Below are positions 47,227 to 57,008 of a stretch of 64,000 bases of DNA, piece by piece. Both the position numbers and the translations under genes were made by a program. The number at the start of each line of letters is the position of its first letter. Within the stretch, counting starts at the first letter, position 1. The notes under the pieces were generated by a model. That model was not told the origin of the DNA. It searched no databases and saw only the letters and a program-made list of their open reading frames with translations. The DNA is from CAVXEH01 sp963805305 (GTDB lineage: Bacteria; Chloroflexota; Limnocylindria; QHBO01). The stretch covers positions 62,001 through 126,000 of the forward strand of contig CAWDTM010000008.1 of NCBI GenBank assembly GCA_963805305.1, in the 5' to 3' direction.

Positions 47227-49235
47227 GCCGCGGTGGAGCCCGGGCCTATCCGTTCGCCCACCTGCAGGAGGATGACGCGGTTTCGAGGGAGGCCAGACCG
47301 ATGACCACCGCGATCGTTCCCGGGCCTCGGCGGGGCGCCGTCAGCCGCGGAGATCCGCTCGCGGTCCCCGACGAGCTGCGCGCCAGCAGCCTGGTGGACC
47401 TCGTGCGCCGCACCGTCGACCGGGACCCGGAGAAGGAGGCGCTGCGCTGGAAGCTGCCACGCACCCGGCGCCAGACGGGCGGCGACGCCGAGACCGAGGA
47501 CGAGGTGGTCTGGCGATCGATCACCTACGGCGAGCTGTGGACCTGGATCACCCAGGTGGCCGTTGGCCTGCGACACCTCGGCCTGGAGGCCGGTGACCGG
47601 ATCTGCATCATGAGCCGCACCCGCCCGGCCTGGCTGACCGCGGATCTTGCGTCGCTCTCGATCGGTGCCGTGAGCTGCCCGATCTATCCCTCGGTGGAGC
47701 CGGGCCAGGCGGCCTATGTGATCAACAACGTGCAGGCGCGGGCCGTGATCGTGGAGAACGCGCAGCAGGCGGCCAAGATCGTGGCGATCCGCGAGCGATG
47801 CCCGACGCTGGAGCACATGATCGTCATCGACGACCGCGGCAAGGTCCCCGCCGACGCAATCAGCCTCGACGGGATCTTCGACATGGCGACCGCGAGCGCG
47901 GATGAGCTCGCCGCGTGGGAGGCCGGCTGGCGGGCGATCGAACGAGACGCCGTGGCCACCATCGTCCACACGTCGGGCACCACGGCCAACCCGAAAGGCG
48001 TGATCCTCACCCACGGAAACATCCTCCACAACTTCGAAGCCGGGATCCAGGCGGTCGACTTCAACGAGCACGACCTGTTCCTCTCCTTCCTGCCGCTGAG
48101 CCACATGACTGAGCGGGCGGCCGGGCAGGTGGTCCCGCTCGGACGCGGCTGCACCATCGCCTACGCAGAGCCGGCCATCGAGCGCCTGCCGGCGAACATG
48201 GTCGAGACCCATCCCACGGTGATGGTCGCCGTGCCGCGGCTCTACGAGCGGCTCTACGCCCGCGTGACCTCGACGGTGGAGGCCGGCCCGGCACTCCGCC
48301 AGCGCATCTTCCGCTGGGCCCTGGGCCTGGGCCGCGCCAAGTACGAGAACCATCTCGCGGGTCGTGCGGACTCGGCGTGGCTCGCCGTGCAGCTGGCGCT
48401 GGCGGATCGGCTCGTCTTCCACCGCATCAAGGAGCGAACCGGCGGCCGGGTTCGGTACTTCGTGTCCGGCGGCGCGCCCCTGTCGCAGGAGATTGGCGAA
48501 TTCTTCTTCGCGATGGGCATGCTGATCCTGGAGGGGTACGGGCTGACCGAGACGGCGCCGCTCCTCACGCTCAACACGCCGCAGGACTTCAAGTTCGGGA
48601 CCGTGGGTCGTCCCGTGGCCGGCACGGAGGTCATGATCGAACCCGAGACCGGCGAGATCCTGGCCCGGGGCCCGCAGATCATGCAGGGCTACCTGGACCA
48701 GGCAGAGGAGACGGCCCGCGTCATCGACGACGACGGCTGGTTCCATACCGGTGACATCGGCGAGATCGACGAGACCGGGCGCATCCGGATCACGGACCGG
48801 CTGAAGAACGTGATCGTCCTCGCCAACGGCAAGAACGTGGCGCCCTCGCCCATGGAGATCGCGCTCCTCACGAGCAGGTACATCGCGCAGGTGCTCATCC
48901 TCGGCGACAACCAGCCCTACACCGGTGCGCTCATCGTCCCGGATTTCGACGAGCTCGGGCACTGGGCCGCGGGGAACGACCTGGCGGAGATGCCGCCGGA
49001 GCAGCTCGTGGAGGAGCGCTCCGTGGTGAAGCTCATCGAGGGCGAGGCACGCCGCCTCCTCGACGGCTTCGCCGTCTACGAGCGCCCGCGACGCATTGCG
49101 CTGCTCCCGCGGTTGCTGAACGAGGAGGCGGGCGAGCTGACGCCGTCGCTCAAGATCAAGGCACGGGTCGTGAAGGAGCGATGGGCGGCCAAGATCGGGT
49201 ACCTGTTCGACCGGGGCGGCGACGCCGGCGACTGA
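47223..49235 (+). CDS. Long-chain acyl-CoA synthetase (AMP-forming, FadD15-like)
   Basis: 670 residues. It activates fatty acids with ATP and CoA. Motifs: P-loop IVHTSGTTANPKGVILTHGN, FLPLSHMTER, EGYGLTETAP, GWFHTGDIGEID, DRLKNVIVLANGKNVAP and a late Lys in TPSLKIKARV. This set fits the FadD15/FACS subgroup. ATG 47223 overlaps the previous stop as ATGA; an alternative ATG at 47301 after a small gap is possible, since the first 26 residues are weakly family-like. Confidence 0.93.
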   Translation: MSRGGARAYPFAHLQEDDAVSREARPMTTAIVPGPRRGAVSRGDPLAVPDELRASSLVDLVRRTVDRDPEKEALRWKLPRTRRQTGGDAETEDEVVWRSITYGELWTWITQVAVGLRHLGLEAGDRICIMSRTRPAWLTADLASLSIGAVSCPIYPSVEPGQAAYVINNVQARAVIVENAQQAAKIVAIRERCPTLEHMIVIDDRGKVPADAISLDGIFDMATASADELAAWEAGWRAIERDAVATIVHTSGTTANPKGVILTHGNILHNFEAGIQAVDFNEHDLFLSFLPLSHMTERAAGQVVPLGRGCTIAYAEPAIERLPANMVETHPTVMVAVPRLYERLYARVTSTVEAGPALRQRIFRWALGLGRAKYENHLAGRADSAWLAVQLALADRLVFHRIKERTGGRVRYFVSGGAPLSQEIGEFFFAMGMLILEGYGLTETAPLLTLNTPQDFKFGTVGRPVAGTEVMIEPETGEILARGPQIMQGYLDQAEETARVIDDDGWFHTGDIGEIDETGRIRITDRLKNVIVLANGKNVAPSPMEIALLTSRYIAQVLILGDNQPYTGALIVPDFDELGHWAAGNDLAEMPPEQLVEERSVVKLIEGEARRLLDGFAVYERPRRIALLPRLLNEEAGELTPSLKIKARVVKERWAAKIGYLFDRGGDAGD

Positions 49236-49301
49236 CCGCCGGAGACCCAGGAGGGACGGCTGCGACGGATCGCCGCAGGCGCTGTCGGCGCAGGCCCGGA
49301 G

Positions 49302-49314
49302 TACCATTCCCGCA
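49302..49314 (+). promoter_or_regulatory. Putative leaderless promoter (TACCAT, six-base spacer)
   Basis: TACCAT at 49302-49307 ends six bases before ATG 49314 of the thiolase gene; no Shine-Dalgarno sequence. Confidence 0.55.
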
Positions 49315-50495
49315 TGAGCGACGTCTTCATCCTGTCCGCGGCCCGGACGCCCATCGGCAAGTTCGGCGGCGGCCTGTCAACCACTCCCGCCACACGTCTC
49401 GGGAGCATTGCCATTCGCGCCGCCGTTGAGCGTGCGGGCATCGCGCCCGAGCACGTGGACGAGGCGATCATGGGCCAGGTCCTGCAGGCCGGCGCTGGCC
49501 AGGCGCCCGCCCGGCAGGCAGCCCTGGGCGGCGGTCTCCCGGACGGGGTCAGCGCGACGACCATCAACAAGGTCTGCGGATCCGGCCTGAAGGCGGTGAT
49601 GCTGGGCGCCTCCGAGATCCGTGCCGGAGACGCGGAGGTGATCGTGGCCGGGGGCATGGAGAACATGAACCTGGGGCCGTACCTGCTGCCCCAGGCTCGG
49701 ACCGGCTATCGCCTGGGAAATGGCGAGATCGTCGACAGCACGGTCCACGACGGCCTGTGGTGCGCGATCTGCGACGTCCACATGGGCCTCCATGCGGAGC
49801 GGGTGGCCGCCAAGCACGACGTGACCCGCGAAGCGCAGGACGCATTCGCCCTCCGCTCACACGAGCGTGCGCTGGCGGCCATCGACGCCGGTCGCTTCGC
49901 GGATGAGATCGTCCCCGTCGAGGTACCCGGCAGGAAGGGGCCAACCGTCGTGGACACCGATGAGAACCCGCGAGCGGATAGCTCGCTCGAGGCACTCGCG
50001 CGCCTGAAACCCGCCTTCCAGCCGGACGGCGGAACGGTGACCGCGGGCAACGCCCCCGGGATCACCGACGGCGCCGCCGCGGTGGTCATCGCCTCGGAGG
50101 CGGCGGTCGAGCGGGAGGGCGCGAGGCCGCTGGCCCGCATCATCGGCTACGCGCAGGCGGACGTGGCGCCGGAGTGGCTCTTCGAGGCGCCCATTCACGG
50201 CGTGCGCCGGCTGCTCGAGAAGGTGGGCGGCACGGTGGACGACTTCGACCTGATCGAGATCAACGAGGCGTTCGCGGCCCAGGTCCTCGCCGATGGCAAC
50301 GAGCTGGGCTTCGACTGGGACCGGGTCAACGTCAACGGCGGGGCCATCGCCCTGGGCCATCCGATCGGTGCGTCCGGCGCCCGAGTCCTCGCCACGCTGC
50401 TTCACGAGCTGCGGCGTCGGGGCGGTGGCAAGGGTCTTGCGACGCTCTGCCTGGGTGGCGGCGGCGCCGTGGCGATGGCCATCGAGACGGTCTGA
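49314..50495 (+). CDS. Acetyl-CoA C-acetyltransferase (thiolase)
   Basis: 393 residues. Catalytic residues visible: Cys88 in NKVCGSGLKA, His in GHPIGASGAR and Cys in TLCLGGGGAVA. NEAFAAQ is present. It cleaves or forms acetoacetyl-CoA and completes the beta-oxidation or butyryl-CoA route with the upstream genes. It has its own leaderless-type promoter, so it can be made apart from the operon. Confidence 0.96.
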   Translation: MSDVFILSAARTPIGKFGGGLSTTPATRLGSIAIRAAVERAGIAPEHVDEAIMGQVLQAGAGQAPARQAALGGGLPDGVSATTINKVCGSGLKAVMLGASEIRAGDAEVIVAGGMENMNLGPYLLPQARTGYRLGNGEIVDSTVHDGLWCAICDVHMGLHAERVAAKHDVTREAQDAFALRSHERALAAIDAGRFADEIVPVEVPGRKGPTVVDTDENPRADSSLEALARLKPAFQPDGGTVTAGNAPGITDGAAAVVIASEAAVEREGARPLARIIGYAQADVAPEWLFEAPIHGVRRLLEKVGGTVDDFDLIEINEAFAAQVLADGNELGFDWDRVNVNGGAIALGHPIGASGARVLATLLHELRRRGGGKGLATLCLGGGGAVAMAIETV

Positions 50496-50570
50496 CCGGA
50501 CCAGGTCCACGGGCCGCAGGACCCTCGCCTTCGGGCGTTCCGGCACCCGGGTGATTGGATTGGTCCTTCT

Positions 50571-50664
50571 ATAATTTGCACCGCTTGCGACTCAGGCCTG
50601 CTCTCGCCTGCATGACCTGCGAAGGCGCCGGGCCGCGATTCATTGGAGGCAACCTCACACCGCT

Positions 50665-50665
<1 letters not shown>
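50571..50665 (+). promoter_or_regulatory. Strong -10 (TATAAT) and leader of the glutamate dehydrogenase gene
   Basis: TATAAT at about 50571-50576 is a perfect consensus -10, giving a leader of roughly 80 bases. GGAGG lies 15 bases before ATG 50665, farther than usual. The contrast with leaderless genes nearby suggests regulated or high expression. Confidence 0.55.
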
Positions 50666-51933
<1,268 letters not shown>

Positions 51934-51954
51934 ACTCCTCTCGGACCGACTCAT

Positions 51955-51993
51955 GCGGGCGCCGGCTCCAACGCCGGCGCCCGCCTTCTATTT
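51955..51993 (+). terminator. Rho-independent terminator of the glutamate dehydrogenase gene
   Basis: GCGGGCGCCGGC (51955-51966) and GCCGGCGCCCGC (51973-51984) form a perfect 12-base stem with a six-base loop, followed by a pyrimidine/T-rich tail CTTCTATTT. Confidence 0.85.
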
Positions 51994-52026
51994 GACGCAG
52001 CAATCGCCGGTGAGGAGGGCGAACCG

Positions 52027-52632
52027 ATGCTGGATCACGAGGAGCGATTCCTCTTCCGCGAGGAGATCGTGAACCTGGCCAACGCGCTCGCGGAGCCGGG
52101 GCAGCTGGACAACGTCGAGGACCTTCTCGCGGAGGTCACCACCTCGCCACGCTTTGATGCCGACGTCTTCACCCTCGAGCGTTCGCTGCAGGTCATGCTG
52201 GGAGGCCGCGCCGGCTCGACCCTCGTGGGGCTCCTGACCGTCGACCGCTCCGTCTTCGAGGAGACCGGTGAGATGGGACTGCCGCCGGAGACCCACGAGC
52301 GGATGGTCTCGTGGCGCGCCCGATTCGGCCTGGCCATCGACAACGCGCTGAACTACCTGAACAATCCCGACGGAATCCAGGGGCACAACTTCGGGACCCA
52401 GGTGCTCCATGGCGAGGGCGGAACCACGCTCCAGGGGCGCCTGACCCTGGTCCGCTACAACAACGAGCCGCAGTTCTTCATCGCCGACGCGGACATCCTC
52501 ATGACCGTGGCGGCCGACCTCCTCGAGCGGCTGGGGGAGCACCTCGCCCCGGAGATGATCGAGCCGGAGCTGGTGCAGCGCCTGCGCGAGGCGGTGGATC
52601 TCATCGAGCGTCGGAGCAAGGCCCGCGGCTGA
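52027..52632 (+). CDS. Hypothetical protein, 201 residues
   Basis: Soluble 201-residue protein with an acidic helical N-terminus (DHEERFLFREEIVNLANAL), a middle with GTQVLHGEGG and strands LTLVRYNNEPQFFI, and a helical C-terminus ending DLIERRSKARG. I recognise no family. ATG 52027 has GAGGAGG at good spacing. It lies after the dehydrogenase terminator, so it is a separate unit; the next gene has its own leaderless-type promoter. Confidence 0.75.
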   Translation: MLDHEERFLFREEIVNLANALAEPGQLDNVEDLLAEVTTSPRFDADVFTLERSLQVMLGGRAGSTLVGLLTVDRSVFEETGEMGLPPETHERMVSWRARFGLAIDNALNYLNNPDGIQGHNFGTQVLHGEGGTTLQGRLTLVRYNNEPQFFIADADILMTVAADLLERLGEHLAPEMIEPELVQRLREAVDLIERRSKARG

Positions 52633-52657
52633 CCTCGACCGGGAGCGCGCCGGCTCG

Positions 52658-52670
52658 TACCATGCGCGCA
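52658..52670 (+). promoter_or_regulatory. Putative leaderless promoter (TACCAT, six-base spacer)
   Basis: TACCAT at 52658-52663 ends six bases before ATG 52670; no Shine-Dalgarno sequence. Confidence 0.55.
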
Positions 52671-53254
52671 TGACCGCGACACCACGCGCCGTCGACGCGC
52701 TCCCCTTCACCGGCGATCCCGACGCGGACCGCCTTCTGGCCGCCGACCCGTTCGCCCTGCTGGTCGGGTTCGCCCTCGATCAGCAGGTGAGCGTGCAGAA
52801 GGCGTTCTCCGGGCCGATGGAGCTTCTCCGCCGCCTCGGCCACCTCGATCCGGCCGGCATCGCCGCCATGGACCCCGCCGAGCTGGATCGCATCTTCCGC
52901 GAGCGGCCCGCCCTGCACCGGTTCCCCGGCGCCATGGCCACCCGGGTCCGTGCCCTCGCCACGGCCGTCGCCGATGACTACGGCGGCAGCACCGGGCGCA
53001 TCTGGGGCGGCGCCGAGGACGGGGCGGACCTCGAGCGGCGGCTGCTGGCGCTGCCCTCCATCGGCGAGATGAAGGCCGGCTCGATCCTGGCCATCCTCGC
53101 GAAACGCTTTGGCGTGACGCTGCCGGGGCTGGAGGAACGGCTCCCGAAGCACCCGACCCTTGGCGACGTGGACTCTCCCGAGGCGCTCGCCGCCTACCAG
53201 GAGCAGAAGCGAGCGCACAAGGCGCAGCTGCGGGCCGCGGGCGAGCGCGCCTAG
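52670..53254 (+). CDS. HhH-GPD-family protein of the short actinobacterial type
   Basis: 194 residues. It resembles the small HhH-GPD family seen in Actinobacteria (TIGR03252-like): FALDQQVSVQKAFSGP at the start and the helix-hairpin-helix LPSIGEMKAGS. The Asp expected about 20 residues after the hairpin in DNA glycosylases is not evident, so glycosylase activity is uncertain. It probably binds DNA and acts in base-excision repair or a related process. Confidence 0.8.
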   Translation: MTATPRAVDALPFTGDPDADRLLAADPFALLVGFALDQQVSVQKAFSGPMELLRRLGHLDPAGIAAMDPAELDRIFRERPALHRFPGAMATRVRALATAVADDYGGSTGRIWGGAEDGADLERRLLALPSIGEMKAGSILAILAKRFGVTLPGLEERLPKHPTLGDVDSPEALAAYQEQKRAHKAQLRAAGERA

Positions 53255-53283
53255 GGAGCAGGGTCGGGCGCCCGGAAAAGGAA

Positions 53284-53314
53284 GGAGGCCGGGCGTGGGC
53301 ACTCGCCGGCCTCC
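53284..53314. terminator. Hairpin after the HhH-GPD gene
   Basis: GGAGGCCGG (53284-53292) and CCGGCCTCC (53306-53314) form a perfect 9-base stem in the 170-base gap between convergent genes. No T-run. The rest of the gap (53315-53424) holds no gene I can support. Confidence 0.55.
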
Positions 53315-53424
53315 TCGTGCGCCGCGATGAACCCGGTCGCGTACCGGAACCGCGGTGACGAGGCGGATTCTACGGTCTTGGGCCTAGCGGTCACTAGTAC
53401 TTTCGGATCGACCCGGCGGGCTCG

Positions 53425-54279
53425 TCAGGCGACATCCCAGGCGAGGGGCATGGTGTCGGTGAGCCGCGTGCGGCCGATGAAGACCGCGAGCAGCGCCAGC
53501 GCAGGCCCCGTGACGCGCTGCAGCTCGGCGAGGGTGTAGGCGTCCGCCACGCTCACGTAATCCGGCCGCGCCATCGGCTCAACCGCGATGACGTCCTCCA
53601 TCCGCGCCCGGAGCACCTCCGCCGATCGCTCCCCCCGGTCGTAGGCGCGGCGGGCCGACTCGAGCGCGTCGAACAGGCAGGCGGCGGCATGTCGCTCCTC
53701 GATCGAGAGCTGGCGGTTCGCCGCCGCGATCGCGACCCCGTCGGGATCGCGCACGGTTGGGCAGACGACCAGGTCCAGGTTCACGAAGAGGTCCGTGAGC
53801 ATGCGCCGGATCACGACCACCCGCTGCGCGTCCTTCTGGCCAAGGTAGAGGCGCGCGGGGCCGACGAGGTTGATGAGCTTGATGGTCGCGGTGGTGAGGC
53901 CGTCGAGGTAGCCGGGGCGAGACGCACCCTCGAGCCGCCGGGTGAGCCCCTCCACCGTGATCCGGGTGAGGTCGTCCAGCGGGTACACCGTGGTCACCGA
54001 GGGCAGGAACGCGATGTCCGCCTCCGCACGCTCGAGCAGGGCGACGTCACGGGTCTCGTCGCGGGGGTAGTTCGCCGCCTCCGCAGGGGACGCGAAGACC
54101 GTGGGGTTCACGAAGCAGCTCACCACGACACAGCCGTTCTCGCCGCGGGCGCGTCGCACGAGCGAGAGCTGGCCCTCGTGGAGGAACCCCATGGTCGGGA
54201 CGAAGCCCACGGCGTCGCCGGCGAGTCGTCGTTCGAGGATTGCCTCCCGGAGCTCGGGAACGGTGCGCGCGACGAGCAT
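53425..54279 (-). CDS. panC: Pantothenate synthetase homologue with altered active site
   Basis: 284 residues, full length, PanC fold with PTMGFLHEG, FVNPTVF and LGQKDAQRV. Compared with Mycobacterium tuberculosis PanC, His47 is Gln37, Gln72 is Val61, Gln164 is Arg153, the Ser196-Ser197-Arg198 triad is Ala-Ala-Ala (185-187), and RPGH is RPGY124. His34, Asn58, Lys149 and Asp150 are kept. The pantoate-binding glutamines are thus both lost. It sits beside coaBC and coaX, which supports a CoA role, but activity as an ordinary PanC is uncertain. ATG 54279, six bases after coaBC. Confidence 0.85.
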   Translation of the reverse strand: MLVARTVPELREAILERRLAGDAVGFVPTMGFLHEGQLSLVRRARGENGCVVVSCFVNPTVFASPAEAANYPRDETRDVALLERAEADIAFLPSVTTVYPLDDLTRITVEGLTRRLEGASRPGYLDGLTTATIKLINLVGPARLYLGQKDAQRVVVIRRMLTDLFVNLDLVVCPTVRDPDGVAIAAANRQLSIEERHAAACLFDALESARRAYDRGERSAEVLRARMEDVIAVEPMARPDYVSVADAYTLAELQRVTGPALALLAVFIGRTRLTDTMPLAWDVA

Positions 54280-54285
54280 CGGCGG

Positions 54286-55575
54286 TCAGCGGCCGGGCGC
54301 GTCGGCCCGCCGGGTCCCGCGACCACGGGTCGGCCTGGGGGCAGGTTGATCGCGCACGGTCCGGAAGCGGTCCGCAATGACGTCCCACAGGCGCTCGGCG
54401 ACCTGCCGCTTGGGGAGCATCGGCCAATCGGTCAGGGCCCCCTCCATCCCGAAGACGGTGACCTTGTTCTCGTCGGAGCCTATGGCGTCGAACGGTCCAC
54501 CCACGACGTTGCCCACGATGAGATCCAGCCCCTTGTCGCGCAGCTTGCCGGTGGCGTTCGCCTCCAGGTCGTCGCTCTCGGCGGCGAAGCCGATCAGGAA
54601 CGGGCGAATGCCGGCGGGCATCTCGCCCACCTCGGCCACGATGTCCGGGTTGGCGACCAGGTCGATCTGGAGGCCCGCCCCGTCCCGCTTGATCTTTCGG
54701 CTGCTCGTCTGCTTCGGCGCGAAGTCCGCCACGGCGGCGGCCATGACCAGGATGTCGGCGCCCGCCGCCTCGCGCAGCACGGAGCTCCGCATCTCACCGG
54801 CAGTCGCCGCGGCCACCACGGTGACGCCCGGCGGGGGAGCGACGCTCATGCTTCCGGCGATCAGCGTCACCGAGGCACCCCGATCGCGCGCCGCCTCCGC
54901 GATGGCGACGCCCATCTTCCCGCTGCTGCGATTGCCGATGAATCGAACCGGGTCGATGGGCTCGCGCGTTCCGCCCGCGCTCACCACGACCCGCAGGCCG
55001 TCCATGTCGCCCGCGTGCTCGAAGAGGCGCTCGACCGCCTCGGCGATGGTCGCCGTCTCCGCCAGTCGACCGATCCCGGTCAGTCCCGACGCGAGTGCCC
55101 CCACCTCCGGTTCGACGACCCGGTAGCCGAGCTCGCGGAGTGCGGTCACGTTGCGCTGGGTGACCGGGTTCGTCCACATCCCGGCATCCATGGCGGGTGC
55201 CACGACCACCGGCGCGCGGCTGGCGCAGGCCACCGCGGTCAAGGCGCTGCCCACCAGGCCGGCCGCGAGCTCGGCGATGAGGTTGGCCGTGGCCGGAGCG
55301 ATGACCAGGGCATCGGCCGCTTCGGCCAGCTCGATGTGCGCGATCTGCTGCTCGGCGTCGAGGCCCAGCACGTCGGTGACCGCCGGCCGATGGGTGAGGC
55401 TCTCGAAGGTCAGCGGGGTCACGAAGGCCGTCGCCGAGTGGGTCATCACCACGTCAACCTCCGCGCCGCGCTCCATCAGGCGGCGGACGAGGAGGATGGC
55501 CTTGTAGGCGGCAATGCTGCCGGTGACGCCCACCACGATGCGGCGCCCGGCAAGCGGCCGCTGGTCGCCGCTCAC
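54286..55575 (-). CDS. coaBC: Bifunctional phosphopantothenoylcysteine synthetase/decarboxylase
   Basis: 429 residues. N-terminal CoaC flavoprotein: VGVTGSIAAYK, IAPATANLIAELAAG and APAMDAGMW. C-terminal CoaB: SAGGTREPIDPVRFIGN, SSGKMG, AAVADFAP and the SRKIKR lysine motif. It makes 4'-phosphopantetheine from phosphopantothenate and cysteine with CTP. In the substrate-recognition flap the Cys of the usual LACG (Cys158 in E. coli) is Ser here (ALASGLTGIGR). GTG 55575 overlaps the coaX stop as GTGA. Confidence 0.94.
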   Translation of the reverse strand: MSGDQRPLAGRRIVVGVTGSIAAYKAILLVRRLMERGAEVDVVMTHSATAFVTPLTFESLTHRPAVTDVLGLDAEQQIAHIELAEAADALVIAPATANLIAELAAGLVGSALTAVACASRAPVVVAPAMDAGMWTNPVTQRNVTALRELGYRVVEPEVGALASGLTGIGRLAETATIAEAVERLFEHAGDMDGLRVVVSAGGTREPIDPVRFIGNRSSGKMGVAIAEAARDRGASVTLIAGSMSVAPPPGVTVVAAATAGEMRSSVLREAAGADILVMAAAVADFAPKQTSSRKIKRDGAGLQIDLVANPDIVAEVGEMPAGIRPFLIGFAAESDDLEANATGKLRDKGLDLIVGNVVGGPFDAIGSDENKVTVFGMEGALTDWPMLPKRQVAERLWDVIADRFRTVRDQPAPRPTRGRGTRRADAPGR

Positions 55576-56408
55576 GTGCGCCCCCCGCCCGCTGCCCCGG
55601 CTGCGGTGTGCCGCGCCGAGCGCGACGCCTCCCAGGCGTACCGGATACCGCGCAGCGTGAGATCGGGCTCCACGGCGTCGATGCCGGGCACCTCGGCCAG
55701 CCACGGCTCGTAGGTGTGGCCCCCGGTCGCGACGACGTGGATCCGCGCGTCGCGCGGTGAGCGTTCCGCGAGCTCGGTGCGGAGTGCGGTCAGCAGTCCG
55801 CTGACCAGGCCGATGTAGCCGAGCACCATGCCGCTCTGCATGGCGCTCACGGTGCTGGCGCCGATGGCGTGCTCCGGGCGGCGCAGCTCGATCCGCGGCA
55901 GCTTGCTGGCGCGACCCACGAGCGCCTCGAGGGAGAGGCCCAGGCCGGGGGCGATGGCGCCGCCGATGTACGCGCCCTCTGCGCTCACGAGGTCGAAGTT
56001 GGTGCTCGTCCCGAGGTCGACGACGATGGCCGGGCCGCCCAGCTCGTTGCGTGCTGCGAGCGCGTTGGCCAGGCGATCGGCGCCCGCCTCCGCGGGGCGG
56101 TCGATCTCGATGGCGAGGACACCCTCGATGGTGCCGGCCTCGAGAACGAAGGCATCGGCGCCGGCGCGTTCGCGCGCCATGCGCAGGAAGGTCGTGGTCA
56201 GGGGCGGAACGACGCTGGCCAGGGCGACCCCGTCGAGCGATGCAAGCCCATGGCCGTCGAGGCCCAGCAGGCCGGTCAGGAGCGCGGCGAGCTCGTCATC
56301 GGTGGCCGTGGTCCGGGTCGTGGCGCGCCAGGACCCGACGAGGTGCTCGTCCTCGAAGAGGCCGAGCGTCAGGTTCGTGTTGCCGATGTCGACCGCGAGG
56401 AGCTTCAT
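55572..56408 (-). CDS. coaX: Type III pantothenate kinase
   Basis: 278 residues. It phosphorylates pantothenate, the first CoA step. ASKHA-fold motifs: VDIGNTNLTLGLF at the N-terminus, ADRLANALAA, VVDLGTSTNFD, GGAIAPGLGLSLEAL and GASTVSAMQSG. ATG 56408 is preceded at ten bases by TAGGAT. It is the first gene of the CoA cluster, so coaX, coaBC and panC-like are likely one transcript. Confidence 0.94.
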   Translation of the reverse strand: MKLLAVDIGNTNLTLGLFEDEHLVGSWRATTRTTATDDELAALLTGLLGLDGHGLASLDGVALASVVPPLTTTFLRMARERAGADAFVLEAGTIEGVLAIEIDRPAEAGADRLANALAARNELGGPAIVVDLGTSTNFDLVSAEGAYIGGAIAPGLGLSLEALVGRASKLPRIELRRPEHAIGASTVSAMQSGMVLGYIGLVSGLLTALRTELAERSPRDARIHVVATGGHTYEPWLAEVPGIDAVEPDLTLRGIRYAWEASRSARHTAAGAAGGGRT

Positions 56409-56537
56409 TCCGGCGCACATCCTAGCAGCCGGTCGGCACGGAACCGGCTCCCGCGCCATAGGTTCATGCGGATCGGTGGCCCGGTGCTAGACTCGCCGAC
56501 GACCCAACCCCCGCAGCCCGCAGCGAGCACGAGCCGC

Positions 56538-57008
56538 ATGTCCGACGCCCGAGCGAAGCTCTACATCAACACCGGCGTCGTCACCAACCGGACCGATGTG
56601 TACAACATCCTCCGGCCGCTGCTGAAGCAGACGGTGACGTACACCTACTACCGCGGCGCCCACGTCGAGAGCAGGGGCGCCGGGTGGGTGGAGCGCATCG
56701 TGGTCGACCACCCCGAGATCGCATCCTACTTCACCCCGCTCTCGATCTGCGTGAACCTCGACTCGTTCGACTACCTGCAGTTCGACACCACCTCGGAGCA
56801 GCTGCTCGTGTACACCCTGGTCATTGGCTCCGAGCGGGTGGTCCTGGAGTTCGCCGCCTCGCCGCGCATGGGCGGCGATGACGCGGACGACGGCCATCCA
56901 TTGCCGCGGAACGCCGACGAGCTGGCCCGCGACCTGCGCTTCATCCAGATGGAGCTGATGATGTCCGCGGATGGGCCTGAAGGAGCGGATGAGGACGAGG
57001 ACGCATAG
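56538..57008 (+). CDS. Hypothetical protein with acidic tail, 156 residues
   Basis: 156 residues starting MSDARAKLYINTGVVTNRTD. The N-terminal 110 residues alternate strands and helices with aromatic-rich YTYYRGAH and NLDSFDYLQFDT; the C-terminal 45 are acidic and end EDEDA. No family recognised. TAGACT at 56488 is about 45 bases upstream and could be the -10. The M16 peptidase gene begins at the next base after the stop, so they are surely co-transcribed. Confidence 0.75.
   Translation: MSDARAKLYINTGVVTNRTDVYNILRPLLKQTVTYTYYRGAHVESRGAGWVERIVVDHPEIASYFTPLSICVNLDSFDYLQFDTTSEQLLVYTLVIGSERVVLEFAASPRMGGDDADDGHPLPRNADELARDLRFIQMELMMSADGPEGADEDEDA

Noticed and set aside
47151..49307. Minus-strand frame of 718 codons opposite the acyl-CoA synthetase
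   Set aside because: Arg/Val/Gly-rich shadow without family motifs; the plus-strand gene is clear.
53327..53539. Short plus-strand frame of 70 codons after the HhH-GPD gene
   Set aside because: It overlaps the end of the panC-like gene, has no ribosome site, and its composition is that of antisense sequence.
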